Assembly (NCBI RefSeq): GCF_039531165.1
Contig: NZ_BAAAPN010000106.1
Location: 1 to 64,000 of the forward strand
Length of the DNA: 64,000 bases
Origin: Nostocoides_A vanveenii
GTDB lineage: Bacteria > Actinomycetota > Actinomycetes > Actinomycetales > Dermatophilaceae
Direction: 5' to 3'
Numbering within the stretch: the stretch's first letter is position 1; each line of letters starts with the position of its first letter. A program made the position numbers and the translations under genes. Positions 18,103 through 27,346 of this stretch are shown piece by piece. The notes beneath the pieces were generated by a model, which saw only the letters and a list, made by a program, of their open reading frames with translations, ran no database searches and was not told the origin of the DNA.

Positions 18103-19670
18103 CCAGCACGCGCCGACCCGTCCTCGTCGTCGACTACGGCGCCCAGTACGCCCAGCTGATCGCGCGGCGCGTCCGGGAGGCGAGGATCTACAGCGAGGTG
18201 GTCCCGCATACGGCCACCGTCGAGGACCTGATCGCCCGCGACCCCGCGGCGATCATCCTCTCCGGCGGACCGTCGTCGGTCTACGCCGACGGCGCACCCA
18301 GCCTCGACGCCGCCCTGCTGGCGGCCGGCATACCGGTATTCGGGATGTGTTACGGCTTCCAGGCGATGGCCGCCGCTCTCGGCGGCACGGTCGCGCGCAC
18401 CGGCTTGCGCGAGTACGGCCAGACCACGATGCGCCGCGACGGGCCACATTCGACCCTTTTCCACGGCCAACCCCGCGAGCAGTCCGTATGGATGAGCCAC
18501 GGCGACAGCGTGTCGGTCGCCCCCGAGGGCATGACGGTCACTGCCACCACCGCGGGCGCGCCCGTCGCGGCCTTCGAGGACGACGTGCGCCGGCTTTACG
18601 GCGTGCAGTGGCACCCCGAGGTCGTGCACTCCACCTTTGGCCAGGAGGTGCTGGAGAACTTCCTCTACTCAGGCGCGGGGCTGGCGCCCGACTGGGATGC
18701 CGCGAGCGTCATCGACGAGCAAGTGGAGGCGATCCGCGCGACCGTCGGCGACAAGCGCGTGCTCTGCGCGCTCTCCGGCGGCGTCGACTCCTCCGTCGCC
18801 GCGGCCCTCGTCCACAAGGCCGTCGGTGACCGGCTGACCTGCGTCTTCGTCGACCACGGGCTCTTGCGCGAGGGCGAGGCCGAGGCGGTCGAGCGCGAAT
18901 TCGTTGCGTCCACCGGTGTGCACCTGGTCGTCGTCGATGCCCGTGAGCGGTTCCTGACCGCGCTCGCCGGCGTGCGCGACCCCGAGGAGAAGCGCAAGAT
19001 CATCGGGCGTGAGTTCATCCGGGTCTTCGAGCAGGCCGCGCGCGATGTCGTCGGCGAGGCCGCAGCCGAGGGCCACCCGGTCGAATTCCTCGTCCAGGGC
19101 ACGCTCTACCCCGACGTCGTGGAGTCCGGTGGTGGCACCGGGACTGCCAATATCAAGAGCCACCACAATGTCGGCGGCCTGCCGGACGACCTGCAGTTCG
19201 CGCTGGTCGAGCCGCTGCGCGATCTGTTCAAGGACGAGGTCCGCAAAGTCGGCCTCGAACTCGGCGTGCCCGAGGCCATCGTGTGGCGCCAGCCGTTCCC
19301 CGGCCCGGGCCTGGGCATCCGGATCGTCGGCGAGGTCACGGCCGAGAATCTCGCGACCCTGCGGGCTGCCGACCAGATCGCCCGGCACGAGTTGACCGCG
19401 GCGGGTCTGGACCGGACCATCTGGCAGTGCCCGGTGGTCCTGCTCGCCGACGTCCGCTCGGTCGGCGTGCAGGGCGACGGACGCACCTACGGTCACCCCA
19501 TCGTGCTGCGGCCGGTGTCCTCGGAGGACGCCATGACGGCCGACTGGACCCGGCTGCCCTATGACGTGCTCGCCACCATCTCGACCCGTATCACGAATGA
19601 GGTCGACGGCGTCAACCGGGTCACCCTGGATGTGACGAGCAAGCCTCCGGGCACGATCGAGTGGGAATGA
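18099..19670 (+). CDS. guaA: GMP synthase (glutamine-hydrolysing)
   Basis: A 523-residue enzyme that amidates XMP to GMP using ATP and glutamine. The class I glutamine amidotransferase domain fills the first 195 residues, with the nucleophile in GMCYGFQ and the His-Glu pair in VQWHPEV. The ATP pyrophosphatase P-loop is ALSGGVDSSVAAAL, and the C-terminal dimerisation domain ends KPPGTIEWE, the typical family ending. GTG 18099 overlaps the DUF3817 stop. With guaB it supplies the whole IMP-to-GMP branch in one window. Confidence 0.97.
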   Translation: MTSTRRPVLVVDYGAQYAQLIARRVREARIYSEVVPHTATVEDLIARDPAAIILSGGPSSVYADGAPSLDAALLAAGIPVFGMCYGFQAMAAALGGTVARTGLREYGQTTMRRDGPHSTLFHGQPREQSVWMSHGDSVSVAPEGMTVTATTAGAPVAAFEDDVRRLYGVQWHPEVVHSTFGQEVLENFLYSGAGLAPDWDAASVIDEQVEAIRATVGDKRVLCALSGGVDSSVAAALVHKAVGDRLTCVFVDHGLLREGEAEAVEREFVASTGVHLVVVDARERFLTALAGVRDPEEKRKIIGREFIRVFEQAARDVVGEAAAEGHPVEFLVQGTLYPDVVESGGGTGTANIKSHHNVGGLPDDLQFALVEPLRDLFKDEVRKVGLELGVPEAIVWRQPFPGPGLGIRIVGEVTAENLATLRAADQIARHELTAAGLDRTIWQCPVVLLADVRSVGVQGDGRTYGHPIVLRPVSSEDAMTADWTRLPYDVLATISTRITNEVDGVNRVTLDVTSKPPGTIEWE

Positions 19671-20536
19671 GCGAGGTGCCCGCACGTCGCTCGGCGATCC
19701 GCGATATTGCCGACATCTGCTGGCTGCTGGTCGGCGGCCTGCTCTTGCTCGCGATCGTCGTCGTCGTGGGGCTGAAAACGCGCGCGGGCCAGATCCTCGA
19801 CGAGGACGTGGTGCGGTCCTTCCGGGTCGATCGCTTCCACGCCGGCCGGATCGAGGTGCTGCTGAGCGAGATTCGCGTCCTGCCGATGGCTCTGATCACG
19901 GCGGCGGCCATGGTCATTGCCTTGCTGGGCCGGCACTGGCGGGTGGCCATCGGTCTGCCGCTTCTCGTCGTCGGGGCGAACCAGACGACCCAACTGCTCA
20001 AGACCGAATACCTCACCCGCAGCCCGGGTGGGCTCGACCTGCCGGTGTCGATGCCGAGCGGGCATACGACCGCTGCCCTGTCGATGGCGGCCGTCTTGAT
20101 CATCGCGGTCCCGCGGGTGCTGCGGCCGCTGGCGTGCTTCGTCGGTGGCCTGGTCGCCGGCGGGGCCGGGATCGGGACCGTGGCCGAGCGCTGGCACCGG
20201 CCCGGTGATGTGCTTGCCGCGGTGGCGGTCGTGGTCATCTGGTCGGTGCTGGCGCTGGTCGTCGGAGCGCACTGGGTCGACCGGCCCCGGGTGCGGGCTG
20301 CCGGCTTCGACCGGGGCGTCGGCAACACGGCGCTGGCCGTGGTCGGTGCGTTCATCGGTGCCTATGTCCTGCACCGGTTGGGCATGGCACCGATGCCGGG
20401 TTCAAAGGCGAATGCGCTCGTCTACGGCTCGGTGGCTGTCATGGCCGTGGTCACCGGCCTCGGGCTGGGCGCGATCTCGCTGGTCGCCGATCGGCGGATC
20501 TTCCGCAATCCGCCTACAGGGGGGAAGCAGGCGTGA
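19667..20536 (+). CDS. PAP2-superfamily phosphatase, membrane
   Basis: A 289-residue protein with about six membrane helices. The three PAP2 phosphatase motifs are recognisable: a K-containing first motif in LLKTEYLTRSP, PSGHTTAALS, and ERWHRPGDVLAA with the catalytic His and Asp. PAP2 enzymes remove phosphate from lipid phosphates such as phosphatidic acid or undecaprenyl diphosphate. ATG 19667 overlaps the guaA stop. The next gene is an acyltransferase and then murT/gatD, so a lipid or cell-wall carrier role is likely. Confidence 0.85.
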   Translation: MSEVPARRSAIRDIADICWLLVGGLLLLAIVVVVGLKTRAGQILDEDVVRSFRVDRFHAGRIEVLLSEIRVLPMALITAAAMVIALLGRHWRVAIGLPLLVVGANQTTQLLKTEYLTRSPGGLDLPVSMPSGHTTAALSMAAVLIIAVPRVLRPLACFVGGLVAGGAGIGTVAERWHRPGDVLAAVAVVVIWSVLALVVGAHWVDRPRVRAAGFDRGVGNTALAVVGAFIGAYVLHRLGMAPMPGSKANALVYGSVAVMAVVTGLGLGAISLVADRRIFRNPPTGGKQA

Positions 20537-21279
20537 ACTCGGACCTCGATCCAGTCGACCAGCACATCGGTGACAGCAATGTCGTCCTCGATGCCTTCAT
20601 GCGGTGGGTGGTGATCGGCCCGGCCTTCTATGCCCTCGCCCGCCCGACGATCAAGGGGCGCGAGCACGTTCCGCCGGCGGGCAGCCCGGCGATCATCGCC
20701 AGCAACCACCTCTCGTTCAGCGACTCGATGGTCATCCCGCTGGCTTCGGGCCGGCGGGTGAGCTTCCTGGGCAAGGCGGAGTACTTCCAGGGCACGGGGG
20801 TCAAGGGGGCCTTCATGCGCTCGTGGTTCCGTTCCTTCGGCACCATTCCGGTGGAGCGCTCGGACGCGCGCGCGGCCGCGGAGTCGCTGCACATCGCCGA
20901 GCGGGTGCTGGCCGAAGGTGGGGCCTTCGGCATCTACCCCGAGGGGACGCGGTCGCGCGACGGTCGACTCCACCGCGGGCGCACCGGGGTCGCCCGCCTT
21001 GCCTTGAGCACCGGGGCACCGATCATCCCGTGCGCTTTGACGGGCACCGCGAAGCTGCAGCCGCCGGATGTCACCATCCCGCGGCCGGCCAAGATCACCG
21101 TGGAGTTCGGGCCGGCCATCGACATCGCGCCGCTGCGGGAGCAGTTCCGCAAGGCCGCGCTGCTGCGGGCGATCACCGACGCCGTCACCGACGCCATCGG
21201 TGCCATGTCGGGCCAGGAGCGCTCCGGCCGGTATGCCAGCGATGTCAATGCCGAACTGGATGGAGCCGCTGGTGCCTGA
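20533..21279 (+). CDS. 1-acyl-sn-glycerol-3-phosphate acyltransferase-like (PlsC family)
   Basis: A 248-residue acyltransferase with the catalytic HX4D motif in SNHLSFSDSMV, the second block FMRSWFRSFGTIPVERS and the acceptor-binding GIYPEGTRSRDG. It would transfer an acyl chain to lysophosphatidic acid or a related lysolipid at the inner membrane face. GTG 20533 overlaps the stop of the PAP2 gene and its own end overlaps the murT start by 8 nt, so it belongs to a tight guaA-to-murT chain. Confidence 0.87.
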   Translation: MNSDLDPVDQHIGDSNVVLDAFMRWVVIGPAFYALARPTIKGREHVPPAGSPAIIASNHLSFSDSMVIPLASGRRVSFLGKAEYFQGTGVKGAFMRSWFRSFGTIPVERSDARAAAESLHIAERVLAEGGAFGIYPEGTRSRDGRLHRGRTGVARLALSTGAPIIPCALTGTAKLQPPDVTIPRPAKITVEFGPAIDIAPLREQFRKAALLRAITDAVTDAIGAMSGQERSGRYASDVNAELDGAAGA

Positions 21280-22678
21280 CCGCGTCCGTATGCCGCGCCC
21301 TGCCGCGCTTCGCGGGCAATCCGTCGCCGGCGACCGGCGATCCACCTTCGCGGCCGGCCTCCGGGCGGTGCGCACGTCCGCCGCGATCGCCGCCGGCAAG
21401 GCGGCCCGTGCGACGGCCAAGCGCCGCGGCGGTGGGTCGGCCCTGCCGGGCCTGGTGGCCGAGCGGATGGATCCGGGCATCCTCGGACACGCCCTCGGAT
21501 CCTTGCCCGGCGGCATCGTCGTTGTGACCGGCACCAATGGCAAGACCACGACGACCCGCATGCTCGTGGCGCTGCTGCGCGCCCACGGACGCACGGTGTT
21601 CACCAACCCGACGGGCAGCAATTTCACGCGGGGCGTGATCTCCGCGCTGCTCGGCGAGATCGGCGTGCGGGGGCGGTTGAGCGCCGATACCGCCGTCCTG
21701 GAGTTGGACGAGGCGCATGCCTTGAAGTTCGCCGCCGCCGTCACGCCCACGCATGCGCTGCTGCTGAATGTCGCTCGCGACCAACTCGACCGGTTTGCGG
21801 AGATCGACCATACGGCCCGGCTGCTCGCCGACCTGGCGGCGCGCACGAGCACGGGAGTGGTGCTCAATCGCGACGACTCCTTCGTCGCCCGGATCGAGGG
21901 CACGCTGGCGGACTCGGTGCGAATCGGCCGGTTCGGTCTGGATGCCTCGATCGCCGACCGGCTCGGGGAGTTACAGGAGCAAGACACCCGCGCCGACGAC
22001 GACTTCGTCGTCTCGCCCCCGGACGCCGACGACGTCCTTCTGCGGCCGCGTGACGAGCGTCGCTTCGACATCGTCGTCGGGCCCGACGGGAGCGGCGGGC
22101 TGGTCGGGCCGGTGGAACTGAAGCAGCGTGGGCTCGCCGCGATGATCAATGCGACCGCGGCCACGGCGATGGCCCGGCAGCTCCTGGGCGCGACATTCGA
22201 TGCCGGCGTGGCCGCCACGGCCCTGGCCGGCGTGACCGCACCCTTCGGGCGGGGCGAGGTCATCGATATCGACGGCACGCCGCTCGAACTCGTCCTGGTC
22301 AAGAATCCCGCGGGCTTCACCGTCGCCCTGTCGACCTATGGCACGACGCCGGTGGCGACGATGATCGCGATCAACGACAACTACGCCGACGGGCGCGACG
22401 TCTCCTGGCTCTATGACGTCTCTTTCGAGAGTCTGCGCTCGGCGGGCGTTGCGCTCACCTCGGGTGTGCGGGCCTACGACATGGCGCTGCGCTTGCAGTA
22501 TGACGATGTCCCCGTCGCCGCTGTCGAGCCCGACCTGGGGGCGGCACTCGATCGTTTCCTCGCCGGACACGTGGGCGTGCCGACCCGGATCTTTTGCACC
22601 TACACCGCGATGATGACGCTGCGCCGGATCCTCGCGGCACGCTACGACTTGCCGGCGTTCGGCGAGGAGGGCGGATGA
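21272..22678 (+). CDS. murT: Lipid II isoglutaminyl synthase subunit MurT
   Basis: A 468-residue Mur ligase-like protein. The ATP-binding loop is VVTGTNGKTTTTRML, followed by the Mur-ligase centre (VLELDEAHALKF) and the C-terminal DUF1727 domain ending YTAMMTLRRILAARYDL. With GatD it amidates the D-Glu of lipid II to D-isoglutamine. No Cys4 zinc ribbon, as described for Staphylococcus aureus MurT, is present; the stretch where it would lie is Asp-rich. GTG 21272 with a GGAG 6 nt upstream is preferred over ATG 21290. Confidence 0.9.
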   Translation: MPDRVRMPRPAALRGQSVAGDRRSTFAAGLRAVRTSAAIAAGKAARATAKRRGGGSALPGLVAERMDPGILGHALGSLPGGIVVVTGTNGKTTTTRMLVALLRAHGRTVFTNPTGSNFTRGVISALLGEIGVRGRLSADTAVLELDEAHALKFAAAVTPTHALLLNVARDQLDRFAEIDHTARLLADLAARTSTGVVLNRDDSFVARIEGTLADSVRIGRFGLDASIADRLGELQEQDTRADDDFVVSPPDADDVLLRPRDERRFDIVVGPDGSGGLVGPVELKQRGLAAMINATAATAMARQLLGATFDAGVAATALAGVTAPFGRGEVIDIDGTPLELVLVKNPAGFTVALSTYGTTPVATMIAINDNYADGRDVSWLYDVSFESLRSAGVALTSGVRAYDMALRLQYDDVPVAAVEPDLGAALDRFLAGHVGVPTRIFCTYTAMMTLRRILAARYDLPAFGEEGG

Positions 22679-22710
22679 GCGGCGCCACGGCATACGGGCG
22701 GATGAGCGGC
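22669..22710 (+). repeat. 15-bp direct repeat flanking one copy of the dispersed octamer
   Basis: GGGCGGATGAGCGGC occurs at 22669-22683 and again at 22696-22710. The 12 bases between them, GCCACGGCATAC, are the extended form of the window-wide motif. The first copy contains the murT stop codon and the second repeats it 27 bp on. The layout is a motif core between identical 15-bp flanks, which could be a short tandem duplication or the scar of an insertion. Confidence 0.75.
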
Positions 22711-22727
22711 AGCGAGGGAGGCACGCG

Positions 22728-23453
22728 ATGAGCAAGGGCGAGGTCCACGTCGTCCATCTCTATCCGCGCGAGATGAGCATCTACGGCGACCTGGGTAACA
22801 CGCGTGCACTGAGTGCGCGGCTGACGCGGCACGGGTATACGCCGGTGGTGCACAACCACCATCCGGGGGCGGTGTTCCCCGAGCAGGCGCACCTCGTGCT
22901 CGGCGGCGGCGGACAGGACTCCGGTCAGGCGCGCGTGGAGGCGGACCTGGAGGCGATCGGGCCACGGCTGACCGAGCTCGCCGCCGGTGGGACGCCGATG
23001 CTGATGATCTGCGGGATGTACCAACTCTTCGGCAACGCTTTCGTCACCGTGGACGGCAAGCGCCTGCCCGGGCTGGGCATCCTGGACGTGACGACCCAGG
23101 GCAATCCGAAGCGGATGATCGGACCCGTGGTGATGAGCACCGACTTCGGTGATGTCGTCGGCTACGAGAACCACTCCGGGTTGACGCGGCTCGCCGGCGG
23201 CCAGGCTGCCTTCGGCCGGGTGCGCTCCGGTTTCGGCAACAACGGCGAGGACGGCACCGAGGGTGCCCGCACCGGCAATGTCTTCGGCACCTACCTCCAC
23301 GGCCCGATCATCCCGGCCAATCCGTGCTTCGCCGACGCCCTCTTGGCGTATGCCGTTCCCCTCGCCACCGGGGCGGCCTTCAGGCCGGGGGAGTTGGACG
23401 ACACCTTGGCCGACGAAGCCCACACCCGCCAGGTGGCCCGCCTCGTGGGCTGA
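22728..23453 (+). CDS. gatD: Lipid II isoglutaminyl synthase, glutamine amidotransferase subunit GatD
   Basis: A 241-residue class I glutaminase that feeds ammonia to MurT. The catalytic Cys is in LMICGMYQLFG and the His in YLHGPIIPANP; the DLGNTRAL and GGGGQDSG blocks are typical. ATG 22728 has GGGAGG about 6 nt upstream. It lies 49 bp after murT, a gap holding the repeat described at 22669-22710, but is clearly co-transcribed. The pair marks a Gram-positive wall with amidated stem peptides. Confidence 0.93.
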   Translation: MSKGEVHVVHLYPREMSIYGDLGNTRALSARLTRHGYTPVVHNHHPGAVFPEQAHLVLGGGGQDSGQARVEADLEAIGPRLTELAAGGTPMLMICGMYQLFGNAFVTVDGKRLPGLGILDVTTQGNPKRMIGPVVMSTDFGDVVGYENHSGLTRLAGGQAAFGRVRSGFGNNGEDGTEGARTGNVFGTYLHGPIIPANPCFADALLAYAVPLATGAAFRPGELDDTLADEAHTRQVARLVG

Positions 23454-23533
23454 CAGGCGCCCATGCGCCGAACGCGGCAACAACGACTGGGCCCTCGCCG
23501 GGTCTTCGACAACGGGGTGAGCAGTCGGTCGCC

Positions 23534-24595
23534 TCAGGGCACGCTAGGGGCGGGCTCGTCATCGGGCGCCGGTGTCTTGGGCATCATCGACCAGGCCAGC
23601 CAGCCGATCGCGCCGAGGGGCACTTCGAGCAGGTGGGTGAAGATCGAGAAGAGCACCACGGCCGCCGTCGCTTCGGCCGGCGCGGCCCCCCAGGCCACCA
23701 GGGCGGCAGCGGTGCCGGTCTCGGTCACGCCGACGCCGCCAGGGGTGATCCCGACGGCGGTCAGTAGGCGGCCGATGGCGAATGCCGCGAAGAGTTCGCC
23801 GTGGAACAACTCAACGCCGGTCGTGCGCATGATCGCCAAGAAGACCAGGTAGTAGAAGGCGAAATAGCCGACCAGGCCCATGGTCATCGGGAACCACCCG
23901 GTCCGCACCACGTCGATGATCTGCGCGCGCAAATCGGTGACCAGTGCATCGACGCTCATCGATCGCGGCCTGCGCCGGGTCAGCGGCCGCAGCATCCGGT
24001 CCACGCCCCGCCCGACCGTGGTTGCTGCCCGACCGGAGGCGAGCACCGCGATGAAGACCGCGACGATGGCTGCGCCGCTGGCCACCGCGGCGACTGCGGC
24101 GTCGCGCATGATGCGAGGCATCTCGGCCCGCCCGAGGGTCAGCAGGACGATGGCGATCAGGGGCAGCGCAATGCGGAACAGGGTGTTCCAGACGGCTGAG
24201 ACGATGATCGATGTCGAGACGGCCCGGCGGGTGAAACCCCAGGAGCGGCAGATCGTGAAGGTCGCCGCCATCCCCAGCGCGCCGCCCGCGGGCAGCAAAT
24301 TGCTGACCGACGACCCACAGACGTTGACGATCAGCGCACGAAGGTGGCTCAGGCCGGGCATCGACCCGGTCAGGGTGAAGGTGTAGGCACCGAGCCCGGT
24401 GACCACGAGCGCGACGAACCCGAGCGACTGCCAGGCCGAGACCGTGCCGATGACGGACCAGATCGCCGGCCAGGAGGTCTTGGCAAAATGGGGCAGCCCC
24501 CACCCCAGGAGCGCCCCGGCCAAGGCGAACCCACCGATGAACTGGAGCACCTGACGCGCTCCGATCCGCCGACTGGCGTCAGCGCTCGCGGTCAT
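23534..24595 (-). CDS. Flippase-like membrane protein (LPG synthase TM domain / UPF0104)
   Basis: A 353-residue protein with about eight membrane helices and the family pieces NLLPAGGALGMAATF and GRLLTAVGITPGGVGVTETG. The lysylphosphatidylglycerol synthase transmembrane family includes lipid flippases and the membrane part of MprF. No soluble aminoacyl-transferase domain follows, so a flippase or carrier role is more likely. It overlaps the PIG-L gene by 4 bp and faces a glycosyltransferase, suggesting transport of a glycolipid made by those enzymes. Confidence 0.82.
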   Translation of the reverse strand: MTASADASRRIGARQVLQFIGGFALAGALLGWGLPHFAKTSWPAIWSVIGTVSAWQSLGFVALVVTGLGAYTFTLTGSMPGLSHLRALIVNVCGSSVSNLLPAGGALGMAATFTICRSWGFTRRAVSTSIIVSAVWNTLFRIALPLIAIVLLTLGRAEMPRIMRDAAVAAVASGAAIVAVFIAVLASGRAATTVGRGVDRMLRPLTRRRPRSMSVDALVTDLRAQIIDVVRTGWFPMTMGLVGYFAFYYLVFLAIMRTTGVELFHGELFAAFAIGRLLTAVGITPGGVGVTETGTAAALVAWGAAPAEATAAVVLFSIFTHLLEVPLGAIGWLAWSMMPKTPAPDDEPAPSVP

Positions 24596-25428
24596 CCCAG
24601 CCCCGCGAAGATGCCGCGCCGGATCGGCGCACCCAGGGGCAGCGCGGGATCCCGGAACCATTCCCGCCCGAAGATCAGGTCGTAGGCCGGCCGCGGAATC
24701 CGCAAGAAGGCCGCCAGCGTGCGATCCGCACCATCAGCGCTGGCCTGCGAGGCGTGAGCTCGCATCGAGGCGCGCTTCGCGGCGGCATACCGGATCACGT
24801 CGATGCGGTGCGTGATGTCGCGCCGCGGACTGTATGCCGTGGTGAACGCGTGGATGTCGAACTCCGGGGGGTAGCGGTAGACCCGGGCGGAGGCCCGGAC
24901 CGCCGCAGCGAGTAGGTCTCGGGGGATCGTGGCCTCCAGCACCGGCGTCCCGGACAGCGCAGCCGCAGCCGCCCCGACCTCGTGGACGCGCACGTGGTCG
25001 CGATGGCCGTACCCCCCGCGGGCATCATACGAAAGCAGGACGTCGGCACGCTCCTCGGCCAGCAGGGACGCTAGCCGCCGGGCGGCCTCGTCCAGGGGGG
25101 CGGCAACGAAGGGCACCCGGTCCCCGGTGGGCGGGGGCACCGGCCCGCCCATCCCCGAATCGGCGTATCCGAGCCAGACCACCCGCGCCACGCCGAGGGC
25201 GGCTGCACTGGCCCGGGCCTCGTCCAGGCGGCGCGACCCCAGGCCCGGGCCGTCGTGAAAGTCACTGGCCGCCAGCCCCTGACCGCCGTCGGTGGCCAGC
25301 GCAAGGACCACCCGGTGGCCCTGGGCGGCCGCCTTGGCCATCGTGCCCGCGGTCAAGAGGGCTTCGTCGTCGGGATGCGCGTGAAAGGCGACGAGCGTGC
25401 GCTTCGGCACCGTCGCGGACCCCCTCAT
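24592..25428 (-). CDS. PIG-L family deacetylase
   Basis: A 278-residue zinc deacetylase of the LmbE/MshB group. The metal motif AHPDDEALL is near the N-terminus and the third ligand is in YGHRDHVRVHEV. Relatives remove acetyl groups from GlcNAc on inositol lipids or on mycothiol precursors. The mycothiol enzyme MshB is one possibility, but the neighbours (flippase downstream, GT4 glycosyltransferase divergent) favour a glycolipid or exported glycan. Confidence 0.88.
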   Translation of the reverse strand: MRGSATVPKRTLVAFHAHPDDEALLTAGTMAKAAAQGHRVVLALATDGGQGLAASDFHDGPGLGSRRLDEARASAAALGVARVVWLGYADSGMGGPVPPPTGDRVPFVAAPLDEAARRLASLLAEERADVLLSYDARGGYGHRDHVRVHEVGAAAAALSGTPVLEATIPRDLLAAAVRASARVYRYPPEFDIHAFTTAYSPRRDITHRIDVIRYAAAKRASMRAHASQASADGADRTLAAFLRIPRPAYDLIFGREWFRDPALPLGAPIRRGIFAGLG

Positions 25429-25496
25429 GACTCGACATCCTTGCCTACCCCAGGGCCTGCCGAGCGCAGGCGCTGACGCATGGCAGGCTGATCCAC

Positions 25497-26621
25497 ATGA
25501 AAGTCGCCCTGCTTTCCGACTGCTACCCGCCGCGGCTGGGAGGAATCGAGACCCAGGTGCGTGATCTCGGGCGGGCCCTGCTCGCGCAGGGGCACGAGGT
25601 GCACGTCTATACCGCGACCCCGGGGATCGACGAACACCGCGGCCGCAGCTGGGAGGACGACGAGGGCGTGCACGTCCACCGGGTCACCATGCATGTGCCC
25701 TTCGGGGTCCCGGTCAACCCGCGCGCGCCGAAGCTCATCCGCGGCGAACTCGCGGAGTTCGACATCGCCCACGTCCACATGGGCGTGATCGCGCCGTTCG
25801 CGCACGACCTGACCAAGCTCTCGCTCGACCTCGGCTTGCCCACCGCGATCACCTGGCACTCGGTGCTCGGCCAGGGCAGCCTGACCGTCCTGCGTCAACT
25901 GGGCTGGGCGCGCGAGTGGGCCCAGCGCGGTGCCACCCTGACGGCCGTGTCGTCGATGGCCGCCGACCGGGTGCGAGCGGCGGTCGGTGACCCCGGCATC
26001 GAGGTCGGCGTGCTGCCGAATGGCATCTCGATTCCCGACTGGAGCCTGGCGCGCGGACGCCGCCCGGACGACGCTCCCGTGCAGATCGTGACGGCTCTGC
26101 GCTTCGCCCTCCGCAAACGGATTCTCCCGTTGATTCGGATGCTCCGCGAGGTCCGTCGACGCGTCCCAGAGGAAATTCCTTTCACGGCAACCGTCTTCGG
26201 CAATGGACCCTATCTCGCTCCGGCCCGCGCGCTGACGACGGCCGAGGACCGCACGTGGCTCAACCTCGCCGGCCGCGTCGCGCGACCGGTGCTCGCCCAG
26301 ACGTATGCCGATTCCGACCTCTACTTCGCCCCTACTCGTCTCGAGGCCTTCGGAATCGCCGCCCTCGAGGCGCGCACCGCCGGGCTGCCGGTCGTGGCAT
26401 TGCGCGGCTCCGGCGTCGAGGACTTCATCACGAACGAGGAGAACGGGCTGCTGGCCAAAGACGACGACGCGCTCGTGGATGCGGCCGTCCGGCTGGTCAC
26501 CGACCATCACCTGCGCCACCGGCTCCGGGAACACAACCTGACGGTGCCGCCCGCCCAGGGCTGGGACAGCGTGGTGCAGCAGTCTCTCGCCGAATACCGC
26601 CGGGCCGGTGCCCGAGGGTGA
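25497..26621 (+). CDS. Glycosyltransferase family 4
   Basis: A 374-residue GT-B fold enzyme. The N-terminal acceptor half begins MKVALLSDCYPPRLGGIETQ, and the donor-binding half has the FAPTRLEAFGIAALEARTAGLPV signature, in which the ExFGxxxxE motif contacts the nucleotide sugar. The sugar and acceptor cannot be read from sequence. CAGGCT (25484-25489) lies 7 nt before the ATG, so translation may be leaderless. A GTGA overlap joins it to the Nudix gene. Confidence 0.9.
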   Translation: MKVALLSDCYPPRLGGIETQVRDLGRALLAQGHEVHVYTATPGIDEHRGRSWEDDEGVHVHRVTMHVPFGVPVNPRAPKLIRGELAEFDIAHVHMGVIAPFAHDLTKLSLDLGLPTAITWHSVLGQGSLTVLRQLGWAREWAQRGATLTAVSSMAADRVRAAVGDPGIEVGVLPNGISIPDWSLARGRRPDDAPVQIVTALRFALRKRILPLIRMLREVRRRVPEEIPFTATVFGNGPYLAPARALTTAEDRTWLNLAGRVARPVLAQTYADSDLYFAPTRLEAFGIAALEARTAGLPVVALRGSGVEDFITNEENGLLAKDDDALVDAAVRLVTDHHLRHRLREHNLTVPPAQGWDSVVQQSLAEYRRAGARG

Positions 26622-27346
26622 CGCGCCCGATCCGCATCGAGGGCGAGACCGTGGCGGGTGAGATCGTCACGGCCTTCGTGCTGACCCACGGTGGCGACCC
26701 GAGCACCGAGTTGGCCGAGCGGGGTTGGAGTCTGATCGGGCCGGTCGCGGCTTTCACGCCAGCTGACTCGGACGAGGTGATCATCCGCGTGCGGGTGGCT
26801 GCGGACCTCGGTGCGGGAGAACGGCATACGACCTGGACGGCGGGCCACGCGCCCGAGGCGGTGCCCGCCGGTGTGGTGCCGATCCAGGTGCAGCGGGTGG
26901 CGGCGTACGCCGTCGTCGTCCGGGACGCCGATGTGCTGCTGACCCAACTCTCCCATCGGGTCCGCGGCGTGCCCGGCCGATGGACGCTGCCCGGCGGAGG
27001 GGTGGAGCCGGGGGAGGACCCGGGCACCGGCCTGCGGCGCGAAGTGTGGGAGGAAACCGGGCAGCACCTGGGCTCGGTCCAATTGATCGACCTGCTGACC
27101 GCGCACTGGGTCGGGCAGGGCCCCGACGGGGTCTGGGAGGACTACCAGGTCGTGCGCCTGGTGTATGCCGCATCGGTCCCCGAGCCCGAACCGCTGGTCG
27201 TCCACGACGTCGGCGGCACGACCGCGCAGGCGGCGTGGGTGCCGGCACAGGACGTCCTCGCCGGGCGTGCGTCGACCTTGGCGTGGCATCGCTGGCCAGG
27301 GTGGCTCAGTCACGGGAGCGGGCGAACGAAGCCAACGCCCCGATGA
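26618..27346 (+). CDS. Nudix hydrolase with N-terminal extension
   Basis: A 242-residue protein. The Nudix box GGVEPGEDPGTGLRREVWEE, continuing TGQ, lies at about residues 127-149 and binds the metal that cleaves a nucleoside-diphosphate bond. The first 85 residues form a separate, unrecognised part. GTG 26618 overlaps the glycosyltransferase stop, which could mean it handles a sugar nucleotide of that pathway. The last 41 bp overlap the convergent small membrane protein gene. Confidence 0.85.
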   Translation: MTRPIRIEGETVAGEIVTAFVLTHGGDPSTELAERGWSLIGPVAAFTPADSDEVIIRVRVAADLGAGERHTTWTAGHAPEAVPAGVVPIQVQRVAAYAVVVRDADVLLTQLSHRVRGVPGRWTLPGGGVEPGEDPGTGLRREVWEETGQHLGSVQLIDLLTAHWVGQGPDGVWEDYQVVRLVYAASVPEPEPLVVHDVGGTTAQAAWVPAQDVLAGRASTLAWHRWPGWLSHGSGRTKPTPR

